Source of the DNA: Acidobacteriota bacterium
Lineage (GTDB): Bacteria; Acidobacteriota; Vicinamibacteria; Vicinamibacterales; UBA823
Assembly (NCBI GenBank): GCA_003509065.1
Contig: DODG01000182.1
Location: forward strand, 9,238 to 14,398
Reading direction: 5' to 3'
DNA length: 5,161 nucleotides
Both the position numbers and the translations under genes were made by a program. The notes under the pieces are model-generated. The model did no database searches. It saw only the letters and a program-made list of their open reading frames with translations, and was not told where the DNA came from. Of this stretch, positions 1 to 5,161 are shown one piece after another (the stretch's first letter is position 1; each line of letters starts with the position of its first letter).

Positions 1-1784
1 CCCTCTTCATGGCCAACATAACCAGGCGGTGACCCAATCAGCTTGGAAACCGCATGCTTCTCCATATATTCAGACATATCAAAACGGATTAAGGCACTGT
101 CCGAACCGAAAAGGAAATTTGCCAATGCGCGCGCGAGCTCAGTCTTGCCAACGCCAGTAGGCCCGAGAAAAACGAAACTTCCAACGGGACGGTCTGGTGA
201 TTTCAGGCCAGCCCTGGAACGACGGATGGCCCGCGCTAATGCTGAAACGGCTTTCTCTTGGCTGACAACCCGCTCGTGTAACGCGGCTTCCATGTGGAGC
301 AACTTGTCACCTTCATCCTGATGGATTGAGGTGATCGGCACACCGGTCCATTTGGAGACAACTTCGTCGATGCCTTCCTTGTCAACCAAGATTGGCCGAG
401 TGTTGGATTTCACATCGAAATTTTCTCGCACAGTTTGCAGATTTTCACGGGCAGTTACTTCTTGTTCACGAAAAAACTGAGCCTTCTCATAGTCTTTTTG
501 TGCAGCCGCATGTTCCATCTGCTCAACAGCCACCCGTATACTCTTGTTGATTTCACCAAACTCATTACTACGTCCAACTCCGATTAACTTGGCGCAAGCT
601 CCTGCCTCATCTATCAAATCAATCGCTTTGTCTGGTAGAAATCGATCATTAATGTAACGACTGGATTGATAAACAGCTGCCTGGATCGCTTCCTTGCTGT
701 ACTTGACATGATGGAAGGCTTCATACCGTTCCTTCACACCGTTCAAGACTTGAATGGCTTCATTTTCACTCGGTGGATTAACCTTCACGACCTGAAAACG
801 CCGTTCAAGTGAACGATCTTTTTCGATGTACTTGCGGTACTCAATCGGTGTTGTCGCACCAATGACTCTGATTTCCCCTCGTGACAGTGCGGGTTTGAGA
901 ATATTCGCCGCGTCAAGTGAACCTTCGGCAGAACCGGCACCAACCAGAGTGTGTAATTCATCAAGAAACACGATAACGTTCGGATTCTCGGTAAGTTCTT
1001 TCATTATCGCTTTGAGACGTTCCTCAAACTGTCCACGATATTTCGTGCCCGCAACGATTAAAGAAATGTCGAGCTGAAGCAATCGTTTGTCAGCCAAAAA
1101 GTGCGGTGCACTACCACCGGAAATCATTTGAGCTAAACCCTCAACAATGGCAGTCTTACCTACGCCTGGTTCGCCAATCAAAACAGCATTATTCTTGGTT
1201 CGTCGACAAAGTACTTGCTGCACGCGTTTGAGTTCAACCTCACGTCCTACGAGTGGGTCGAGTTGATTCTTCATAGCTGACTCGGTCAGATCACGTGCGA
1301 ACTCAACTAATAAAGGTGTTTCCTTAACACGCGTGACCTTTGTCTTTTCATTAAGCAACTGCACGATATCTTCCCGGACACTGTCAAGACGCATACCCTT
1401 CTCAATGAGTCGTATCGCGGCTACAGACTGCTGCTCTCGCAAAAGGCCCAACAGTAAATGTTCGGTGCCGATATAGTTATGCAACAAGCGATCTGCTTCG
1501 TCCGCAGCATGATGCAACACTTGTTTCGTCTCATCGTTGAACGGAATTTCAACCGAAGTTGAAACCTTTTCTCGCGGAATTTTCGTGCTGGTCTCGATAT
1601 CTTTTCGAATAGTCTCGAGGGAAAGGTGAGATCGAGCAAAAATCCGGCTGGTCAGCCCTTTGCCTTCACGAATCAGACCTAGCAAAAGATGCTCAGTCCC
1701 GATGGACACACTGCCAAGTTGACTAGCCTCATAGCGAGCAAAAAATAATACGCGCCTGGCTCGCTCGGTATAGCGTTCGAACAT
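1..1784 (-). CDS. clpC: ClpC-type Hsp100 AAA+ unfoldase, ATP-binding subunit of a Clp protease (3' end cut by window)
   Basis: The reading frame is open from the ATG at 1784 to the window edge: 594 codons with no stop, about 70% of the usual 810-850 residues. An in-frame TAG directly precedes the ATG and fixes the start. A weak GGA at 1794-1796 is the only ribosome-site candidate. Two Clp_N repeats lie at about 2-60 and 78-142, each with [10 protein letters not shown]. ATPase domain 1 has Walker A GEPGVGKT (204-211, K210), pore loop KYRG (248-251), Walker B FLDE (D275, E276) and arginine fingers R328-R329. A UVR-like coiled segment lies at about 420-445. Domain 2 has WTGVP (W479 first), Walker A GPTGVGKT (541-548, K547) and pore loop PPGYVG (586-591). 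Its Walker B, sensor residues and ClpP-docking loop lie outside the window. The two ATPase domains plus the UVR segment point to ClpC over ClpA or ClpB. By family it is a hexameric cytosolic unfoldase that threads substrates into ClpP. No ctsR, mcsA or mcsB gene is adjacent, unlike in Firmicutes. Confidence 0.95.
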   Translation of the reverse strand, partial: MFERYTERARRVLFFARYEASQLGSVSIGTEHLLLGLIREGKGLTSRIFARSHLSLETIRKDIETSTKIPREKVSTSVEIPFNDETKQVLHHAADEADRLLHNYIGTEHLLLGLLREQQSVAAIRLIEKGMRLDSVREDIVQLLNEKTKVTRVKETPLLVEFARDLTESAMKNQLDPLVGREVELKRVQQVLCRRTKNNAVLIGEPGVGKTAIVEGLAQMISGGSAPHFLADKRLLQLDISLIVAGTKYRGQFEERLKAIMKELTENPNVIVFLDELHTLVGAGSAEGSLDAANILKPALSRGEIRVIGATTPIEYRKYIEKDRSLERRFQVVKVNPPSENEAIQVLNGVKERYEAFHHVKYSKEAIQAAVYQSSRYINDRFLPDKAIDLIDEAGACAKLIGVGRSNEFGEINKSIRVAVEQMEHAAAQKDYEKAQFFREQEVTARENLQTVRENFDVKSNTRPILVDKEGIDEVVSKWTGVPITSIHQDEGDKLLHMEAALHERVVSQEKAVSALARAIRRSRAGLKSPDRPVGSFVFLGPTGVGKTELARALANFLFGSDSALIRFDMSEYMEKHAVSKLIGSPPGYVGHEE

Positions 1785-1813
1785 CTAAATTTATCCGTGA
1801 GAAGAATCAATCA

Positions 1814-1828
1814 GACCGTAGCTCGGTC
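1814..1828 (-). other. Small hairpin in the clpC 5' untranslated region
   Basis: A perfect 5-bp stem (GACCG / CGGTC) closes a 5-base loop. It would lie a few bases after the transcription start predicted from the TATAAT at 1840-1845, and about 30 bases before the clpC ATG. That placement could protect the mRNA 5' end or affect translation. The stem is short and could occur by chance. No T-run follows, so it is not an intrinsic terminator. Confidence 0.3.
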
Positions 1829-1839
1829 ATTCCATAACA

Positions 1840-1866
1840 ATTATACGGCAACTCTACCTTAAGCAA
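1840..1866 (-). promoter_or_regulatory. Probable sigma-70-type promoter for clpC (P1)
   Basis: On the minus strand there is a perfect TATAAT -10 box (plus-strand 1840-1845). The best -35 is TTGCTT at 1861-1866, with a short 15-base spacer. Other spacings give poorer -35 matches. Transcription would start near 1833, leaving a leader of about 48 bases before the ATG at 1784. The -10 match and its place in the only sizeable gap of the window make it convincing. The weak, badly spaced -35 suggests either dependence on an activator or a fairly weak promoter. I saw no CIRCE element, no CtsR heptad repeat and no good heat-shock sigma-32 site. Confidence 0.55.
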
Positions 1867-1869
1867 ACT

Positions 1870-1899
1870 TAGGCGCCTACTATAAACAGTTACCGGTAA
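1870..1899. repeat. Two 10-bp perfect palindromes, centres 20 bp apart, upstream of clpC
   Basis: TAGGCGCCTA (1870-1879) and TTACCGGTAA (1890-1899) are each perfect 10-base palindromes. Their centres are 20 bp apart, close to two helical turns, so proteins bound at both would sit on the same face of the DNA. The two sequences are not copies of each other. They lie just upstream of the P1 -35 and inside the P2 candidate. Operator sites for a dimeric regulator are possible, but no known regulator's consensus is recognised. Confidence 0.35.
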
Positions 1900-1906
1900 T
1901 CCACAA
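1879..1906 (-). promoter_or_regulatory. Possible second, upstream clpC promoter (P2)
   Basis: On the minus strand TATAGT (1879-1884) matches the -10 consensus at five of six bases. TTGTGG (1901-1906) matches the first three bases of the -35 box, with a 16-base spacer. The palindrome TTACCGGTAA fills most of that spacer and the other palindrome touches the -10. A protein bound at either would block this promoter. It is a weaker candidate than P1. Confidence 0.3.
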
Positions 1907-1944
1907 GCTTTTACAGTCTCAAACACATCGTCTTAATCACAAGT

Positions 1945-2622
1945 TCACGACTGCAAGCTCAAATGTCCCTCGGCGAGTTTCATTACCCGGTCGCATGAAC
2001 TTGCCAGACGTAGGTTGTGAGTAGCAATTACCGACGTAAGCTGAGTCTCGTGGTGCATCTCCCGTAATAGTTCGTGAAGACTCAGCGCTGTCGCCTCGTC
2101 GAGATCGCCAGTCGGTTCATCAGCCAACAAGACGGTCGGTCGCATAATGAGCGCGCGCGCGAGCGCTACTCTCTGCTGCTCACCTCCAGATAGCATGCCT
2201 GGACGATGATCGAGTCGCTCCCCTAGGCCGACTCGGCGAAGGAGTTCCTCCGCGCGTGGTCGAGCTTCATCGAGTGCTACCCGCGCAAGTCGCAGCGGCA
2301 TTTCCGTATTCTCAAGCGCGGTAAATTCAGGTAACAAGTGATGAAACTGGAAGACAAAACCAAGGTGATGGTGCCGAAAACGAACCCGCTCGGCATCCGA
2401 TAGAGTAGTCAATGTGCTACCCCCAATACTGATTATTCCGTCATCAACGGAATCAAGACCTCCAAGCACTTGCAGCAACGTACTCTTCCCAACTCCTGAA
2501 GCTCCTACAACCGCGACCATTTCTCCTCGCTCTACGTGTAACGTGAGTCCACGCAAAATATGAAGCGGCCCAAGTCGGGACGGATATGACTTAGATAGTT
2601 GGGTTACCTCAATGAACGCCAT
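1945..2622 (-). CDS. lolD: LolD, ATPase of the lipoprotein-releasing ABC transporter
   Basis: This 225-residue ABC ATPase should power removal of outer-membrane-bound lipoproteins from the inner membrane for hand-over to the periplasmic carrier LolA. Numbered from the ATG at 2622, it shows Walker A GASGVGKS (40-47), Q-loop Q92, signature LSGGEQQRVA (144-153), Walker B LLADEP (165-170, D168 and catalytic E169), D-loop GDLD (172-175) and switch H202. The stretch QFHHLLPEFTALEN (92-105) after the Q-loop is the wording of LolD proper and separates it from MacB and FtsE relatives. The frame could extend to a GTG at 2661, inside the permease gene. I prefer 2622 because MAFIEVTQLSKSY matches normal LolD N-termini and starts four bases after the permease stop. 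Neither start has a clear Shine-Dalgarno sequence, so translation is probably coupled to the permease gene. The length is normal and all catalytic residues are present. Confidence 0.95.
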   Translation of the reverse strand: MAFIEVTQLSKSYPSRLGPLHILRGLTLHVERGEMVAVVGASGVGKSTLLQVLGGLDSVDDGIISIGGSTLTTLSDAERVRFRHHHLGFVFQFHHLLPEFTALENTEMPLRLARVALDEARPRAEELLRRVGLGERLDHRPGMLSGGEQQRVALARALIMRPTVLLADEPTGDLDEATALSLHELLREMHHETQLTSVIATHNLRLASSCDRVMKLAEGHLSLQS

Positions 2623-2629
2623 TACATCA
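2620..2629 (-). other. Stop-start junction between permease gene and lolD
   Basis: The permease TGA (2627-2629) is followed after four bases by the lolD ATG (2620-2622). No Shine-Dalgarno-like purine run precedes the ATG. Ribosomes finishing the permease probably restart on lolD, which would help keep the two subunits in balance. The coupling is inferred from the spacing. Confidence 0.6.
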
Positions 2630-3865
2630 CTGGTAGCGCAGCGCCTGAGCCGGGTCGACACGAGCCGCTTGCCGAGATGGATAGATCGTCGCTAAGAAAC
2701 AAACCAGCACTGCGCCGACTATTACAACTATAAAGTCAAGAGTCTCCAGCGTAAACGGCACGTATGCAACTTGATAAACATCAGTTGGCAACTGGATCAC
2801 CTGATAGTGGTCTAGGACCTGAATAACAACGAGGCCACCTAGAGCGCCAACCGCGGTGCCAAACAATCCGACAATTAATCCCTGCAACATAAAGATAGTC
2901 GTAATGCTTCGTGACGCAGCACCCATGGTCTTAAGAATCGCGATGTCGCGACTCTTTTCCATAACAAGCAAGATAAGTGAAGCGACAATATTCAGCGCAG
3001 CAACCATCACGATTAAACCAATAGTGATCGAGATCGCCATTTTCTCAAGCCATAAAGCAGAAAACAGTGACCTGTTGATCTCAGACCAATCTTGAGTCAA
3101 GTAGTCAGGTCCTAACATTTCCGTAATTGTTCGGGCAATCTGAGATGCTGCGTACATATCTTGGACCTTTAACTCAATGAAGTCAGCACTCTCCCTAGCA
3201 AACAATCTCTGCGCCACAGCAAGTGACACGTAACCATAGCCCGTATCAAATTCATGAAGACCCATGTTGTACACACCCACCACTCGAAACCGTCGAGCGT
3301 TAGGCATGATTCCCATCGGAGATAACGTGCCCTGCGGCGTGAGAACTGTCACCTCGTCACCCACGAATGCTCCCAACTGCAAAGCCAAGCCTTCACCAAT
3401 TACCACCCCAGCCAGATTGCCTGTCCCTGAATCGCTAAGCGCATCAAAACTTCCTTCCTGAATCGCCTCGGCCACCTCGGTCACAGTTCGTTCTAGTTCA
3501 GGTACAACACCTTTAATGGTAATAAAGGACTCACCAACATCAGTCTTCACTAGCGCCTTTCCTAGTAGTACCGGTGCAGCTGCCTCCACATCAGGAACAG
3601 CACGGAGACGCTCAATCTCTAGCTCATACTCTGCCAACGCTGCCTCATCACCAAGTTTCCAAACGTAGACGTGGGCAGTCGATCCTACGATGCGCTCTCG
3701 CAACTCCTGCTGCAAACCGGTCATCAACGCAAGGGCGATGAGAAGAGCCATGACTCCCACAGAAACTCCTGCAGTGGAAATAACTGAGATGAGAGAAATA
3801 AACGCTTGCTTACGGCGAGCGAGCAAATATCGCAAGGCGATGTAGAGCTCGAAAGGCGGGGTCAT
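2627..3865 (-). CDS. LolC/LolE-family lipoprotein-releasing transporter permease
   Basis: This 412-residue inner-membrane protein has the LolC/E layout: a short cytosolic start, one membrane helix (about 22-48), a large periplasmic domain (about 50-270), then three helices (about 276-302, 323-352, 376-394). The N-terminus, with ALRYLLARRKQAFISLISV (10-28) and ALMTG (46-50), is the family signature. KTMGAASRSI (312-321) after the second helix matches the region that contacts the ATPase. The C-terminus ends in YPSRQAARVDPAQALRYQ (395-412), usual for FtsX/LolC-type permeases. By alignment from memory, TPQGTLSPMGIMPNARR (176-192) corresponds to the periplasmic hook that recruits LolA in LolC. Only one permease is seen, so the complex may be two copies of this protein with two LolD (LolF-type) instead of LolC-LolE-LolD2. 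I therefore give no C or E symbol. Its ATG overlaps the lysS stop. Confidence 0.92.
   Translation of the reverse strand: MTPPFELYIALRYLLARRKQAFISLISVISTAGVSVGVMALLIALALMTGLQQELRERIVGSTAHVYVWKLGDEAALAEYELEIERLRAVPDVEAAAPVLLGKALVKTDVGESFITIKGVVPELERTVTEVAEAIQEGSFDALSDSGTGNLAGVVIGEGLALQLGAFVGDEVTVLTPQGTLSPMGIMPNARRFRVVGVYNMGLHEFDTGYGYVSLAVAQRLFARESADFIELKVQDMYAASQIARTITEMLGPDYLTQDWSEINRSLFSALWLEKMAISITIGLIVMVAALNIVASLILLVMEKSRDIAILKTMGAASRSITTIFMLQGLIVGLFGTAVGALGGLVVIQVLDHYQVIQLPTDVYQVAYVPFTLETLDFIVVIVGAVLVCFLATIYPSRQAARVDPAQALRYQ
3862..3865 (-). other. Four-base ATGA overlap of lysS stop and permease start
   Basis: On the minus strand ATGA carries the permease start (ATG, 3865-3863) and the lysS stop (TGA, 3864-3862). 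The upstream bases GAAAACGA offer at best a poor ribosome-binding site. Such overlaps usually mean one transcript with translational coupling, which places lysS and the lol genes in one operon. Confidence 0.8.
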
Positions 3866-5161
3866 TCGTTTTCAGCCGCGTTAATCGACTCTGACTTAGG
3901 TTTCATAAGTGGAAAAAGGATCACGTCTCGAATTGAATGGCTGTCAGTAAGCAACATCACAAGTCGATCAATACCTAAACCGTTACCAGCCGTGGGTGGC
4001 AAGCCGTACTCAAGAGCGCGCAGATAGTCTTCATCCATCACATGCGCCTCAACGTCACCCTGCCGTCGTTCTAAACGCTGAGCCTCAAAACGCCGTCGCT
4101 GCTCAGCCGGATCATTCAATTCACTGAATCCATTGGCAATTTCTAGCCCGCCTGCATATAACTCAAAGCGCTCAACAGTCTCTGGATCGCTAGGAGTTTG
4201 CTTCGACAGCGGCGAAATCTCAGTTGGAAAATCGTACACAAACGTAGGTTGAATGAGACGAGGTTCGCAGAGCTTCTCAAATATGCCTAATACAATCTTT
4301 CCAGCACCAGCACCGGACGGCACCTCAAGCCCAAGCCGGGCCGCCAACGCAGCAGCTTCCTCACGCACACGGAGGGCACTCTCTCCAACAGATTCACCCA
4401 ACTTCTCTTCGGCGGCCTCTCGAACCGTCTCTCTTAAAGATAACCGCCTGAACGGAGGCGCAAAGGAGATGGTATCTTTGCCAAACGTGACGTCCGAAGA
4501 ACCAGTCGCCGCACGCGTTACGCTTGCTAGCATTTCTTCAGTCAGCGACATCATCTCTTCGTAATCGCTGAAGGCCTGGTAGAACTCTAGCATCGTAAAC
4601 TCTGGATTGTGCTGAGTCGACACCCCTTCGTTCCGAAAATTACGATTAATTTCATACACGCGCTCAACACCACCCACTACGAGGCGTTTAAGATAAAGCT
4701 CCGGTGCAATACGTAGATAGAGATCCATGTCTAGCGCATTGTGATGGGTGATGAACGGCCGTGCGAGTGCCCCACCCGCAACTCCATGCATCATCGGAGT
4801 TTCAACCTCCAAATAACGACGCTCATTTAAGAATGTCCGTAGGGCAACCAAGATTTGGCTACGCACCTCAAATACATGTCTGGAATCTGGATTGACAATG
4901 AAATCAAGATAGCGCTGACGATAGCGAGTCTCGACATCACTTAAGCCATGCCATTTTTCTGGAAGTGGGATCAGGCATTTCGCTAGAAATTCTAGTCGTG
5001 AAGCCCAGATGGTCAGCTCCTTTGTGCGGGTGCGGAAGATACGCCCCTCAACCCCTAGGAGATCGCCGAAATCCAACAGTTTAAATAACGAAAAATCGTC
5101 TTCGCTTAGCCCATCTTCCCGAATATACACTTGGATTCGAGCCTTGCCATCAAACAGTTCG
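3862..5161 (-). CDS. lysS: Lysyl-tRNA synthetase, class II (5' end cut by window)
   Basis: The enzyme charges tRNA-Lys with lysine using ATP in the cytosol. The 432 visible residues lack roughly the first 65-75 of a typical protein of about 500. The frame stays open to the right edge, so the GTG near 5130 is an internal valine and not the start. Numbering from the first complete codon (5160), the end of the OB-fold anticodon-binding domain spans about 1-65. LPEKWHGLSDVETRYRQRYL (66-85) is the family's linker into the catalytic core. Motif 1 lies around 110-124 (EVETPMM), motif 2 around 167-197 (INRNFRNEG, then HNPEFTMLEFYQA), the lysine-pocket segment EIANGFSELND at 340-350, and motif 3 around 392-417 (GLGIDRLVMLL, then SIRDVILFP). 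GGALARPF and HHNALDMDLYLRIAPELYL are typical of LysS. I see no C-terminal extension and no frameshift. The active-site motifs are complete, so it should be functional. The promoter and start lie outside the window. Confidence 0.97.
   Translation of the reverse strand, partial: ELFDGKARIQVYIREDGLSEDDFSLFKLLDFGDLLGVEGRIFRTRTKELTIWASRLEFLAKCLIPLPEKWHGLSDVETRYRQRYLDFIVNPDSRHVFEVRSQILVALRTFLNERRYLEVETPMMHGVAGGALARPFITHHNALDMDLYLRIAPELYLKRLVVGGVERVYEINRNFRNEGVSTQHNPEFTMLEFYQAFSDYEEMMSLTEEMLASVTRAATGSSDVTFGKDTISFAPPFRRLSLRETVREAAEEKLGESVGESALRVREEAAALAARLGLEVPSGAGAGKIVLGIFEKLCEPRLIQPTFVYDFPTEISPLSKQTPSDPETVERFELYAGGLEIANGFSELNDPAEQRRRFEAQRLERRQGDVEAHVMDEDYLRALEYGLPPTAGNGLGIDRLVMLLTDSHSIRDVILFPLMKPKSESINAAENE

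Noticed and set aside
43..321. Plus-strand open frame of 92 codons
   Set aside because: It lies antisense to the unbroken clpC frame, resembles no family I know, and has no ribosome site of note. The plus-strand frames at 826-1077, 2856-3095, 3264-3461, 3806-4027 and 4253-4564 are rejected for the same reason, being antisense to clpC, the permease gene or lysS.
1421..1639. Minus-strand open frame of 72 codons
   Set aside because: It is in another frame inside the ClpC N-domain coding region, where the clpC frame is continuous and matches the family.
1..1784. Possible frameshift or pseudogene in clpC, as no complete open frame with a stop is present
   Set aside because: I read all 594 codons from the ATG at 1784 to the edge and found no stop or frame change. 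The stop simply lies outside the window.
1870..1944. Intrinsic terminator after lolD
   Set aside because: The palindromes here have no loop and no following T-run on the minus strand, so they fit operators better than a terminator.
2150..2166. Alternating GC run (gcgcgcgcgc) that could form Z-DNA; a similar shorter run at 126-132
   Set aside because: Both are explained by coding: the run in lolD encodes ALARAL after the ABC signature, and the one in clpC encodes ELARAL after Walker A.
5128..5130. GTG as the lysS start codon
   Set aside because: Upstream codons to the edge continue the typical LysS OB-fold sequence (ELFDGKARIQ), so this GTG is an internal valine.

Overview
All the genes in this window lie on the minus strand and are ordinary bacterial housekeeping genes. 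Read in their own direction, the order is lysS (5' end cut by the right edge), a lolC/E-family permease gene, lolD, a 160-base gap, then clpC (3' end cut by the left edge). No RNA gene, mobile element, CRISPR array or defence or biosynthetic cluster is visible.

Organism: a Lol lipoprotein-release transporter implies a diderm (Gram-negative) bacterium. The ClpC has two N-terminal repeats, a UVR-like middle segment and wording I associate with Acidobacteriota (for example [13 protein letters not shown] and DRSLERRFQ). I also recall lysS followed by lol genes from that phylum. I suggest Acidobacteriota at moderate confidence, from memory of families and not from any search. Base composition looks close to half G+C.

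Layout: positions 3862-5161 encode lysyl-tRNA synthetase without roughly its first 65-75 residues. Its TGA overlaps the ATG of the permease gene (2627-3865) by four bases (ATGA on the minus strand). lolD (1945-2622) starts four bases after the permease stop. These three genes look like one translationally coupled transcription unit. The gap at 1785-1944 holds the probable clpC promoter(s), a pair of 10-bp palindromes and a small hairpin. clpC (1-1784) follows and leaves the window just after the PPGYVG pore loop of its second ATPase domain.

How the genes work together: the permease and LolD should form an inner-membrane ABC machine that lifts outer-membrane lipoproteins out of the inner membrane. 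LysS charges tRNA-Lys and is linked only by transcription. ClpC is a Hsp100 unfoldase that feeds a ClpP-type protease and probably has its own promoter. I found no wholly new system. The points most worth a second look are the lone Lol permease and the structured clpC upstream region.
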